DNA of 64,000 bases from Homarus americanus. Its lineage: Eukaryota > Arthropoda > Malacostraca > Decapoda > Nephropidae. The position numbers and the translations under genes are program-made. The notes beneath the pieces are model-generated. The model was not told where the DNA came from and made no database searches. It was given only the letters and a program-made list of their open reading frames with translations. The stretch is from assembly GCF_018991925.1 (NCBI RefSeq), contig NW_024735301.1, forward strand, positions 1 through 64,000, written 5' to 3'. Positions 1 through 10,548 of this stretch are shown in pieces (the first letter of the stretch is position 1; each line of letters starts with the position of its first letter).

Positions 1-160
1 ACGATTAGCCATCCTAGTTTATTTCACCTGATAATTAAATATCTTGTGGTGTTAGGTTAGGTTAATTTGGGTTAGATTAGTTGAGGTAAGGTTTGGTTAA
101 ATTAGCTAAAGTTATGTTAGATTAGGTTAGCATTAGGGTGTTTATTCTTCAGGTGATCCC
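1..160. mobile_element. TTAGG-cored inverted-repeat element, left edge cut by window
   Basis: The left arm carries GATTAGCC then TCACCTGATAATTAAATATC (24-43). The middle, about 50-130, is degenerate TTAGG/TTAGA repeat. The right arm, GGTGTTTATTCTTCAGGTGA (137-156), is the reverse complement of the left-arm motif with a few mismatches. The arrangement matches the fuller copy at 29174-29333. No coding capacity is visible. This may be a MITE-like element or a TTAGG block captured between repeated arms. Confidence 0.5.
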
Positions 161-394
161 CACGATGTTAATTTTACCTGACAGTAATGAGAGCAAACAC
201 GACCACACATCACCTGAGATTAAGAGACACACCCCTGCTATCCTCTTTGATCTAACACCTGTAAAGTCTCAAACACCTGTTAGTCCAAGCACAGGTGTTG
301 GGTATTTGAAGGTCGATATTTTGTCTACCTGCTGGTGTGTAGTTTAAGTAGTTGAAGACGAGCATAGTTCACCTCAGGTATGTTATTTCTAGAT
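161..394. other. Low-copy sequence, no gene seen
   Basis: Short open frames only. The CACCTG/CAGGTG hexamer occurs four times here, well above chance. Confidence 0.5.
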
Positions 395-661
395 CTTTCT
401 CACCATTCCCTTCTCCTCCTCCTTCTTCTTCCCCATTATCCACCCCTCTTCCTTCTTCCCCACCACACTCTTCACCCTCTTTCCTCATTACCATGCCCTT
501 CTCCTCCCCTTCCTCCACCACCATCCCCTTCTCCTTCCCTTCCCTCCTCCACCACCATGCCCTTCTCCTCCCACTCTTCCCCTCCACCACCATCCCCTTC
601 TCCTCCCCCTCTTCCCCTCCACCACCATCCCCTTCTCCTCTCCCCCACCACCATCCCCCTA
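395..661. repeat. Pyrimidine-rich minisatellite
   Basis: The + strand is almost entirely C and T, with a recurring CCACCACCATCCCCTTCTCC motif. Its open frames on both strands are low-complexity and are not taken as genes. Confidence 0.85.
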
Positions 662-1258
662 ACAATCACGGGTCGATGTTTCCAGGAACAGTGTGTACAT
701 TCTGCTGAGAGTGTGAGCAAGACTTGAGAGGTGGAGCCAACACCCCTGCTTCCCACCCCTCACACACCTGGTTGTAGTTGCTTTCGTCACACAAACACCT
801 GACCCTCCTTCTCCCCCTCCTGAGCCTCCCTACCCCCTCCTGATCTTCCCTACCCCCTCCTGACCCCTCCCTCCCCTCCTCTCTCTGGCCCTGACGTGAC
901 TGTGACTCATTAGACTGTGACAAAACAGAGATTCTTCACAGTCATATTTCATCCTGTCACCTGTTACTGTGGACGAGGTGGAGAGAAACCTTCCAGTCAG
1001 CCCCGTGTGTTTAACTGTCCTTTGAAGACATCTGTTAGTGTTGAAAACTGTTGACACGTGCTAGAATTAACCTTTCTGACACCTGTTACAACCTCAGGTG
1101 AAGGTAAACACTTGTCTCAACCCCATATACCAGGGGGCGCTGTACGTGAGGCTCCACTGGCCCTAAAATGTATTCAATGTACATCGTGTGCACCTCTGGC
1201 AGGGCTCCAGTGTTCAGTGTTCAATGTGCCAGAACCTACCAACGTCACCCACGCTAAT
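662..1258. other. Low-copy sequence with a C/T-rich patch
   Basis: A CCTCCTGA/CCCTACCC patch lies at about 803-885. The rest is unassigned and contains further CACCTG/CAGGTG sites (765, 796, 958, 1080, 1095). Confidence 0.5.
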
Positions 1259-1298
1259 TATTATTGTGGTTGTTATTATTATTATTATTATTATTATC
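1259..1298. repeat. (ATT)n microsatellite
   Basis: Perfect ATT triplets over most of the span, directly upstream of the 21-bp array. Confidence 0.9.
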
Positions 1299-1300
1299 AT

Positions 1301-1818
1301 TTACGAGTCCCCTTATATACGAATCACTGACCCTTATATACGAGTCACTGAACTTTATATACGAGTCACTGACCTTAAATACGAGTCACTGACCCTTATA
1401 TACGAGTCACTGACCTTATATACGAGTCACTGACCCTTATATACGAGTCACTGACCCTTATATACGAGTCACTGACCTTATATACGGAGTCACTGACCTT
1501 ATATACGAGTCACTGACCTTATATAAGGAGTCACTGACCCTTATATACGAGTCACTGAACTTTATATACGAGTCACTGACCTTATATACGAGTCACTGAC
1601 CCTTATATACGAGTCACTGACCTTATATACGAGTCACTGACCCTTATATACGAGTCACTGAACTTTATATACGAGTCACTGACCTTATATACGAGTCACT
1701 GACCTTAAATACGAGTCACTGACCCTTATATACGAGTCACTAACCTTATATACGAGTCACTGACCCTTATATACGAGTCACTGACCCTTATATACGAGTC
1801 ACTGACCTTATATACGAA
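1301..1818. repeat. 21-bp minisatellite, TATATACGAGTCACTGACC unit
   Basis: About 24 tandem copies of a 20-22 bp unit. Variants differ by one C, by ATAAGG for ATACGAG, or by AACTT for ACCCTT. Each copy holds TATATA and GAGTCAC, the latter one base from an AP-1 site. No conserved protein reads through it. Confidence 0.95.
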
Positions 1819-2294
1819 GTTGGCCCTGGCACCTGAGAGAGCCACCAGTGCCAACTCGAAATATCTGTTTGTTTCTGCCTATTAAACACTGAAAGGCACA
1901 AACACACAAGACAAACAGAGAAGACAAACAAATAAGGCACAAACACACAAGACAAACAAAGATAAACAAAGAGAAGACAAACGAGTAGGAAAAGTGAAAA
2001 CAGGACGAAGACAATTAACAGACAGACAGACAGACAGAGAGAAGGACAGTGACACCTTTATCATTCCTATAAACGGTTCAAATTATTGACGGCACATCAT
2101 CATCACTATATATCACCACCACCATCATCATTACCACTATTATCATCACAATAAAGCCAAGACAGAGACGACCCACACTAGTTACAACCCTTAGTGGTGC
2201 CTTTAACAATAAGAGGAACATCCAGGTGTATTTTGACTGAAGTAAAGAGTTGTAATATAAACATGGATTAGCCCTTAGAGGTGCAGTCCAGCCA
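1819..2294. other. Low-copy, A/purine-rich sequence with short (ACAG)n
   Basis: An AGACAAACA-rich stretch (1890-1990) leads into a short (ACAG)n run near 2020-2040, then an ATC/ACC-rich patch. No gene is seen. Confidence 0.5.
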
Positions 2295-3046
2295 AGGTGT
2301 TAATTAGGTCATTAACAGGTGAACTACGACCCTTAAGTGAAGTCATGGTGTTAATTAGGTCATTAACAGGTGAACTACGACCTTTAAGTGAAGTCATGGT
2401 GTTAATTAGGTCATTAACAGGTGAACTACGACCCTTAAGTGAAGTCATGGTGTTAATTAGGTCATTAACAGGTGAACTACGATCCTTAAGTGAAGTCATG
2501 GTGTTAATCAGGTCATTAACAGGTGAGCTACGACCCTTAAACGAAGTCAAGGTGTTAATTAGGTCATTAACAGGTGAACTACGACCCTTAAATGAAGTTA
2601 AGGTCTTAATTAGGTCATTAACAGGTGAGCTACGACCCTATGAAGTCATGGTGTTAATTAGGCCACACAGGTGAGCGCCACGACCCCAACGAAGTCAAGG
2701 TGTTAATTAGGTCATTAACAGGTGAGCTACGACCCTTAAGTGAAGCCATGGTGTTAATTAGGTCATTAACAGGTGAGCTACGACCCCAAGTGAAGTCATG
2801 GTGTTAATTAGGTCAATAACAGGTGAGCTACGACCCTTAAGTGAAGTCATGGTGTTAATTAGATCATTAACAGGTGAGCTACGACCCTTAAACGAAGTCA
2901 TGGTGTTAATTAGGTCATTAACAGGTGAACTACGACCCTTAAACGAAGTCAAGGTGTTAATTAGGTCATTAACAGGTGAACTACGACCCTTAAATGAAGT
3001 TAAGGTCTTAATTAGGTCATTAACAGGTGAGCTACGACCCTTAAAC
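2295..3046. repeat. 51-bp minisatellite with DR5-like AGGTCA motif
   Basis: Fifteen copies of a 51-bp unit (two shortened near 2640-2700). Each intact unit contains TTAATTAGGTCATTAACAGG followed by TGA, so AGGTCA and AGGTGA are directly repeated with a 5-base gap. Twelve copies keep the 17-mer AGGTCATTAACAGGTGA exactly. Because 51 is a multiple of three, frames stay open on both strands; these are not genes. Confidence 0.95.
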
Positions 3047-3783
<737 letters not shown>

Positions 3784-3913
3784 AGGGGTCTACAGCAAAA
3801 GATACACAACCAACACAGAAAATAAGTAAATAAATAGCTTGAGAAAAGTACAAGATTGTTTTTACTGAGAGAAATAAAATGGGCCAGATGGAGCTATTTA
3901 GATCAGGTAGCTG

Positions 3914-4036
3914 GTAGAGTGTGTGGTGGTGGTAGAGTGTGTGGTGATGGTAGAGTGTGTGGTGATGGGAGAGTGTGTGGTGATGGTAGAGTGTGTGGTG
4001 ATGGTAGAGTGTGTGGTGATGGTAGAGTGTGTGTGT
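3914..4036. repeat. 18-bp minisatellite, GTGTGGTGATGGTAGA unit
   Basis: Seven tandem copies of an 18-bp unit with minor A/G changes; 18 is a multiple of three, giving a spurious open frame. Confidence 0.9.
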
Positions 4037-4130
4037 GTAGTGAGAGAAGGACGGGTACTCCCTTCTCACGATGTGATTATGACACAGGAAACGGAAACTT
4101 AAAAACAACTCGATATAAACATCAAAACTC

Positions 4131-4132
<2 letters not shown>

Positions 4133-4177
<45 letters not shown>
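4133..4177. repeat. (GT)n microsatellite
   Basis: About 22 GT units without interruption. A lone perfect TGACGTCA lies 43 bases downstream at 4220-4227. Confidence 0.95.
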
Positions 4178-4180
<3 letters not shown>

Positions 4181-4315
4181 CATTGTCCTCAATACCCAGT
4201 GACGCCACAAGCTGGAAGATGACGTCACAGGGAGCCATTAAAAACGATGCCTTGAGCAAGAGTGAGGTGCCAAGGTAAGTGCCAGACCCGGTGCCAACTA
4301 TCAAGGTTCTCACGC

Positions 4316-4470
4316 CCCCAGCCATGCCAACCTCCTCCACCTTCATCAACCTCCTCCTCCTCCTCCCTCATTAAGCTACTCCTCCACCCTTGCCACCCTC
4401 CTCCTCCTCCGCCCTTACCAACCTGTCGCCCTCCCTCACCCACCCTCACCTTACCTCCCTCCCTCAGGTA
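4316..4470. repeat. C/T-rich low-complexity tract
   Basis: Irregular CCTCCTCC/CCACCTTC blocks with no regular period and no credible reading frame. Confidence 0.8.
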
Positions 4471-4666
4471 AAAATAAGGGTGAAAATAGGTCCCATATGC
4501 TCATTGAACACTCATAAATACCAAGACCCCGAGCCTAGGTAGTACAGGCGGTACTGCACTCGACCGTCTCTACTTCCCCATCTGTGAAGTTAGGTACCCA
4601 CTCTCAACTGGGTGGACTGGGGGTGCCTTGGGTGCGAACAACTGTACTCGAAGAATAAGATGCCTC

Positions 4667-4795
4667 TCACCTGATGATTAAACACCTTAACGCTACCTGG
4701 AGGAGGGTTAGGTTAGGTTATGTAAAGTCAGGTTAGGTTAGGTTAGGTTAGCTTAGGTTAGGTTAAGTTAAATTAGGTCAGGCAGCAATAGTAGG
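4667..4795. mobile_element. TTAGG-cored element, left arm plus core
   Basis: TCACCTGATGATTAAACACC, then TTAACGCTACCTGGAGG, then a run of GGTTA/GGTTAGG. The arm aligns with those at 29207 and 31108. No matching right arm is seen, so the copy is partial. Confidence 0.5.
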
Positions 4796-4843
4796 CGGGC
4801 GTTTCACATTTCTTCTCCCTCCCCACTACAGAAATTCTAAATA

Positions 4844-4879
4844 AGGACACACACACACAGACACACACTCACACTCACA

Positions 4880-4915
<36 letters not shown>
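4844..4915. repeat. (CA)n microsatellite with CACACT interruptions
   Basis: The first half alternates CACACACT and CACAGACAC; the second half is pure CA. Confidence 0.95.
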
Positions 4916-4916
<1 letters not shown>

Positions 4917-5226
4917 AAAGGGATGCTATTGTCAAGTTGTGGCACTAGGACTATAAAAGGTGGCAGCTCAAGGTTCCGTGACACGTAGATGAAGATCAGG
5001 GTAATGGTCATACCTCCTGTCACGTGTAAGGAGAGGAGAGGAGACATTGACGTCAGGATTATGGTACGTGGCCTCTCCGTGTGGATCTCAAGACAGCCCA
5101 TATCCACTGTGACAGAAGGAACACTTGCTGAACATTACTCACACACCATGACAGGTTGGGAGCGTCAAGGCACCAGATACGCCATAATAGAAGTCTCTCG
5201 TACACCTCCCGTAATCAGTACCTCCT

Positions 5227-5336
5227 CTAATCCGGACGTCCCCATAATCCGGACATTCGATATTCCAGACGTCCTGTAATCCGGAAATCTCGTAAATTTA
5301 GATATCAGATAATACGGACATCTCGTAAATCTGGGC
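5227..5336. repeat. Degenerate TAATCCGGACGTC repeat
   Basis: Four to five diverged copies of a unit of roughly 22-26 bp built on AATCCGGAC. Divergence suggests an old array. Confidence 0.6.
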
Positions 5337-5633
5337 CTCCCCTCACGTGCACCTCACCTGGTCTCCACCTGTACAACACATGACAAAAAAGAGCAGATGG
5401 TAATTATGCTGCCAGTTGTTTCATGTCATTATTAATTCCCCGTCGCTAATTCTGCAGCATTTTCCGTCGCTACACAATCAATGGCACCTGAACCCTTCCG
5501 TCACATAATGATATTGACGACACATGCATCACCCTCACGTGCCCGCCCTTCACTCATGGGAGGGGGATATAAGATGGGACTAATCTTCAGGTGATCCAAA
5601 TAACTGAGGTTGAGTTTAAGGACCAATTTATGG
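5337..5633. other. Low-copy sequence with a solitary element arm
   Basis: TAATCTTCAGGTGATCC at 5581-5597 is the right-arm motif of the TTAGG-cored family without its partner. Otherwise unassigned. Confidence 0.45.

Positions 5634-5710
<77 letters not shown>
5634..5710. repeat. (GT)n microsatellite
   Basis: About 38 perfect GT units. Confidence 0.97.
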
Positions 5711-5711
<1 letters not shown>

Positions 5712-5884
5712 GGTATTTCCACAGTTTTGAAGGTAGAGACTGAAATTTGGTAGGAGGTGCGGGTTGGCCATACACTATCACCTGTCCTCAACTCTCGTAC
5801 ACCAACAGTAGAAGAGGATGTAGGTGTGATAACTAATGGGGGTTAATTCGTGTTCCCCTTATTCTAGTCGTCTGGATATACTCT

Positions 5885-6053
5885 GCTTGACCTACCTTAA
5901 CTTAGCCTAACCTAACCCAACTTAACCTTACCGAATTTAAACTAAATCGATTTAAGCTAACGAACTCAAATTAACCTAAATTAACCTAGCATAACCTAAG
6001 CTATGTAAAACCAAAACCGAACTAACCATACCTACCCTACGATCTTCAGGTAG
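5885..6053. repeat. Degenerate CCTAA block ending in element arm
   Basis: CTAACC, TTAACC and AACCTA variants extend over about 150 bp and end at CGATCTTCAGGTAG, the arm motif shared with the inverted-repeat family. The order core then right arm fits a decayed copy of that family. Confidence 0.5.
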
Positions 6054-6152
6054 TTATGTGTACTATAGGTTAGTGTTGGTTAGTCTGTTTCTCTGGTTGA
6101 AAAATGGTGGTTGTTGAACACTGTACAAGTTCAGTCTTAATGAATCATATAC

Positions 6153-6391
6153 CTGTGGCCTCCTGCCCGCGGCGTCGTAAGGGAGGGAGGAGAGCCGGGT
6201 GAGAAGAGAGGAGGCAGTACGCCACACGGTCCTCGGGGATACGGATGGGCATGGGCATGGACGCCTTGCGGGTCCGGTACAGCACCCGGCGGGGGGCACC
6301 GAGGACCTCATCTCTGACTTGGAGGTCTGATTGAGACAGCTCGAGCACGACTACATAGAGGAGGACCAGTGGTGGATGACCCAAGGGCTTC
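6153..6391 (-). CDS. Candidate internal exon, unidentified protein
   Basis: I do not recognise the product. The minus strand shows a pyrimidine-rich acceptor (CCCCCTCACCCAG) before 6391 and a strong donor, CAG|GTATATG, after 6153. The 239 nt between are open in one frame and split as 1 + 79 codons + 1. The frame looks protein-like: hydrophobic LVLLYVVVLEL, then a basic stretch with GAPRRVLYRTRK, then MPMPIRIPEDR. Third positions are mostly G or C, and the segment is CpG-rich unlike its AT-rich surroundings. No partner exon was identified, and the second minus frame is also partly open, so this remains a candidate. Confidence 0.3.
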
Positions 6392-7060
6392 CTGGGTGAG
6401 GGGGCGTGGGGGTCTCCGGGGTAGTCAAGCGACGGCCCCTCACTCGATGCTGACGTGTCCGCGACGCGCTGATCACTGGATATAAATATAGGCACGTCAT
6501 CCTCACGTCGTCATCTCGGGAGGGTATGCAGCTGAGGCGACGAGGGCTCCCGCGGTAATATAGAGGAAAGACATCCTCATCCCGGGAGGGTCGCAGCAGC
6601 TGAGGGGCGGGGCAGGGGGTGAGGGCCTCCTGGGGCTCCACTTCTCAGGATGAAACACGGGTGGACCACGACGAATCATGTTGATGCGGGAGTCAACACG
6701 CTCAAGACCCCAGACACACTTCACGCAGGTACTTAACGAGGGAGTACTCCTTCACATCCCACCTGGGCCACATGCCTCTGGTCCTCACCTCCACCACCAC
6801 GCTGCCCTCGCTCGCCCTCCACAACCTCCTCCTGCCCATCTTCTTCACAACACCTATAACCTACAACACTCGGCTACCTGCCACGTACTATTAACTATTC
6901 AGTATCAATATGGTAAAGTGGAAACAAAACTTCCTATACCTTTCCCACAAGGATTAATCATCTTACGACCAAAACACCAAATTCACAACTTGAGTCGAGA
7001 AAGATTCCGGCGAGTGAGTATAGCACAAGTCGACAGGCACTGACAGGCGCTGTTACAACT
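6392..7060. other. CpG-rich low-copy island, coding status unresolved
   Basis: High CpG density to about 6730, then mixed sequence. Protein-like frames occur on both strands: a minus frame with VDSRINMIRRG near 6660-6690, a minus frame from ATG at about 6842 ending in VKYLREVCLGS near 6706, and a plus frame with HLGHMPLVLTS near 6760-6800. They overlap and cannot all be real. On the plus strand, CGCAG|GTACTT near 6728 resembles a donor. It could be a 5' exon plus promoter island or an unrecognised conserved exon. Confidence 0.3.
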
Positions 7061-7180
7061 GGTGGCTTCGTGGCACATAGAGTGAGGCAGTGGGACCAGC
7101 GGCGGGCAGCAGGGGGCACGCTGGCACCAACTACCTCACATACCGGAGCCCCTTGATGACCACCACCGAGTAAATACTGG

Positions 7181-7588
7181 CACAGCACAACACCACAACA
7201 CAGCACCACAACACAACACAGCACAACACCACAACACAGCACAAACACCACAACACAGCACAGCATCACAACATAGCACAACACAGCAAACACAACACAG
7301 CACCACAACACAAATACAGCACAACACCACAACACAGCACAACACCACAACACAGCACAACACAACAACACAGCACAACACAGCACAACACAAACACCAC
7401 AGCACACCACACAGCACAACACAAACAACACAACACCACACACACAACACCACAACACAACACAGCACAACACAACACAACACCACAACACAAACAACAC
7501 AACACCACACAACACAACACCACAAACACCACACAACACAACACCACAACATAACACAACACAACACAGCATAACACAGTATAATAAC
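7181..7588. repeat. CACAACACCACAACACAG irregular array
   Basis: About 400 bp built from CACAA, CACCA and CACAG pentamers. The Cys/Val-rich antisense frames are artefacts. Confidence 0.93.
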
Positions 7589-7705
7589 ACTTTTCCACCA
7601 ACAGCTGGGAGCATAGGATGTGGGCCCACTGGGGCTCGTGACCATTGTAAGTGTGGATATTGGCAGGTGCAGCCTGGCAGGTGCAACCACTGTCGGGTGT
7701 GGCCA

Positions 7706-7784
7706 CTAGGGGTGTGACCTCCGGGCGCCCGGGGTATTGTCTCAGTTAAAGGTGTCCGCCTCTGAAGCTGAGCTACACCCCTAG
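7706..7784 (-). other. 79-nt tRNA-like cloverleaf candidate
   Basis: A perfect 10-bp outer stem pairs CTAGGGGTGT (7706-7715) with ACACCCCTAG (7775-7784). Inside are the palindrome CCGGGCGCCCGG (7721-7732) and a 5-bp CTCAG/CTGAG stem. Read on the minus strand, the start GGGGTGTAGCTCAGCTTC resembles a tRNA acceptor and internal A box, and the overall length is tRNA-like. A B box is not convincing and I cannot assign an anticodon. It may be a tRNA pseudogene, a tRNA-derived SINE remnant, or a coincidental hairpin. Confidence 0.3.
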
Positions 7785-7811
7785 AGGACCGTCGCAGCCA
7801 TAGTGAAGCAA

Positions 7812-8098
7812 CACACGGGCTCTCAACGTTGTAACACCCGGGCTCTCAACGCTGCAACACCCGCCTCAACGCTGCAACACCCGGGGCTCTCAACGCTGCA
7901 ACACCCGGGCCTCGCTGCAACACACGGCTCTCAACGTTGTAACACCCGGGCTCTCAACGCTGCAACACCCGCTCTCAACGCTGCAACACCCGGGCTCTCA
8001 ACGCTGCAACACCGGGGTTCTCAACGCTTCAACACCCGGGGTTCTCAACGCTGCAACACCCGCTCTAATGTTGCAACACCCGCCTCAACGTTTCAACA
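7812..8098. repeat. 22-23 bp minisatellite, CTCAACGCTGCAACACCCGG
   Basis: About 13 copies, CpG-rich, with several shortened units. Confidence 0.93.
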
Positions 8099-8574
8099 AC
8101 GAGTCTGCAATATGCAACGTCAACAAGGAACAAATACAATCCTTAACGAGCATTGTTTCTTACTGAGTACAGCGTATTGTTGCCGGCTGACGGCACGATC
8201 CTGAGTGCAATGCCTGCCTACCTCCGTCCACTACTCCACACCATTCCATCCCATTCTCACAAATCCCTCCAGTATTCCATCCCACCACTCCCACTAACTC
8301 CACCCTACTCAACATATTTGACCCAGACCACAGTACACACTCTTAAATCATACACAAACACATCATCATCATCATCATTATTTTCATCATCATCATCATA
8401 CCCGTAAGACGCGTTCATAAGACAATAGCGAGTGAGAGCCATGGAGTGCCAGCCAGAGTGGCACCCACACACTATGAGAGGAAGAATGACTTCACTTCCT
8501 TAACCCACACAGGGAGGTCCATCTCCCTGCTCTGGCATCCCGTCACACTGAACCATCACACGTGCCCCCCTGCT
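8099..8574. other. Low-copy sequence with (CAT)n
   Basis: Holds a (CAT)n/(ATC)n run at about 8360-8400. A short frame at 8446-8570 leads into the next array; no family is recognised. Confidence 0.5.
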
Positions 8575-8763
8575 GAGGCTAGTGCCCCTTATACTGAGGC
8601 TAGTGCCCCTTATAATGAGGCTAGTGCCCCTTATACTGAGGCTAGTGTCCTTATACTGAGGATAGTTCCCTTATACTGAGGCTAGTGCCCCTTATAATGA
8701 GGCTAGTGCCCTTATACTGAGGCTAGTGCCCCATACTGAGGATGATGCCCCTTATACTGAAGA
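8575..8763. repeat. 21-bp minisatellite, GGCTAGTGCCCCTTATACTG
   Basis: Nine copies, some missing one C or carrying TAATGA for TACTGA. Confidence 0.93.
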
Positions 8764-8775
8764 GAGGTAGATAAA

Positions 8776-9020
8776 TACAGGTAAGTAAGTAGGTACAGGT
8801 AGCCAGGTGAGGTAGAAGTCGCCAGGTGAGGTAGAAGTCGTCAGGTGAGGTACAGGTCGTCAGGGGAGGTACAGGTCGTCAGGTGAGGCCAGGTCGTCAG
8901 GTGAGTACAGGTCGTCAGGAGGTACAGGTCGTCAGGTGAGGTACAGGTCGTCAGGGAGGTACAGGTCGTCAGGGGTGAGGTACAGGCGTCAGGTGAGGTA
9001 CAGGTCGTCAGGGAGGTACT
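8776..9020. repeat. 18-20 bp minisatellite, GTCGTCAGGTGAGGTACAG
   Basis: About 12 copies with frequent small deletions. Each complete unit contains CAGGTG. Confidence 0.93.
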
Positions 9021-9107
9021 ACAGTGGGAGCGAGTTGCAGACAATAGCTCTTAGGAGGGCAGGTGGAGGAGGAGGAGGGGGGACACGTCGGCACCTGTGT
9101 GGACGAG

Positions 9108-9246
9108 GTGGTAGTGTGCCCTCCTTCTGTCCCTCCCTCACTGCCACACACCCTCCTTCTGTCCCTCCCTCACTGCCACACACCCTCCTTCTGTCCCTCC
9201 CTCACTGGCACACACCCTCCTTCCCTCCCTCCCTCCCTCTTACCCT
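9108..9246. repeat. 32-bp pyrimidine-rich tandem repeat, about 3 copies
   Basis: The core CCCTCCTTCTGTCCCTCCCT is followed by CACTGCCACACA. Confidence 0.85.
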
Positions 9247-9324
9247 CCTCTCATATATTACAGGGAGTGACGTGGGTGTGTGTGGCTGGTGGAAAATCTT
9301 GTGTCATCGTGTACCTGCTCACTA

Positions 9325-9536
9325 AGTCATACCCCTGATGTCACATGATGTCACTGTTCATCAAGTCATACCCCTGATGTCACATGATTTCACTGTTCAT
9401 CAAGTCATACCCATGATGTCACTGTTCATCACGTCATACCCCTAATGTCACATGATGTCACTGTTCATCAAGTCATACCCCTGATGTCACATGATGTCAC
9501 TGTTCATTACGTCATATCCCTGATGTCACATGATGT
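9325..9536. repeat. 39-bp tandem repeat with TGATGTCA motifs
   Basis: Five copies, one shortened. Each full copy carries two TGATGTCA sites (CRE/AP-1-like) around CATGATGTCACTG. Confidence 0.9.
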
Positions 9537-9627
9537 CAACAAACACCTTTCACACAGTCAGTCAGCAATGTCTCCTCCTCCTCGCCACCACCACCTCACA
9601 CTCCACAGGTAGCAACACTATTTTATG

Positions 9628-9768
9628 CCTCCCTCCCTCCACCACACACTTCCCTCCCTCCACCACACATCTCCCTCCCTCCACCACACATCTCCCTCCC
9701 TCCACCACACATCTTCCCTCCCTCCACCACACATCTCCTCCCTCCACCACACACATCTCCCCTCCAAC
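9628..9768. repeat. 21-bp minisatellite, CCCTCCCTCCACCACACATC
   Basis: Seven copies, directly followed by a (GT)n tract. Confidence 0.9.
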
Positions 9769-9778
9769 AGTGACATAT

Positions 9779-9780
<2 letters not shown>

Positions 9781-9831
<51 letters not shown>
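9781..9831. repeat. (GT)n microsatellite
   Basis: About 25 perfect units. Confidence 0.97.
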
Positions 9832-9835
<4 letters not shown>

Positions 9836-9926
9836 CCTTCCTTGGAGTCCCCATCATGAGATGTCTATTCCCTCACCTTGTGTTGAAGAAGAGAGGAACC
9901 CCCAACACTACCAAGCAATTAATTAT

Positions 9927-10548
9927 TACCACCACTATTACCCATCACCACTATCACCACCACTACCATTACCATTATCACCACCACCACCATTACCACT
10001 ATCACCACAACTACCATTAATACTATCACTACCACTACCACTATTACCACCACCATCACCACCATCACCACAACCACCATTACCAGTATCACCACCACCA
10101 CCACCATTACCACTATCACCACAACTACCATTACCGCACTCTATCACCACCACCACTACCATTACCACCATCACCACCACCACCACCATTACCACCATCA
10201 CCACCACCATCACCACCACCACTATCACCACCCACCACTACCACATAACCACTCATCACCACCACCACCACTACCATTACCACCATCAACACCACCACTA
10301 CCATCACCTTTCACCACCGCTACCATTACCACTATCACCACCACCAATTCATTACCATTACCACTATCACCACCACCACTACCATCACCACCACCGCTAC
10401 CATTACCACTATCACCACCACCACCATTACCACTATCACCACCACCACTACCATTACCACCACCGCTACCACTACCACTATCACCACCACCACCATCACC
10501 ACTATCATCACCACCACTACCATTACCACTATCACCACCACCACTACC
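9927..10548. repeat. 24-bp ACC/ATT array, left part
   Basis: Built from CACCACCACTACCATTACCA and related triplet blocks. The array resumes with the same units at 11575, so the LINE between is an insertion. The His/Tyr and Gly/Ser/Asn frames are artefacts. Confidence 0.95.

Noticed and set aside
1301..1818. Array of TATA boxes as promoters
   Set aside because: TATATA is part of a neutral-looking 21-bp unit and no initiator, downstream frame or transcript signal accompanies it.
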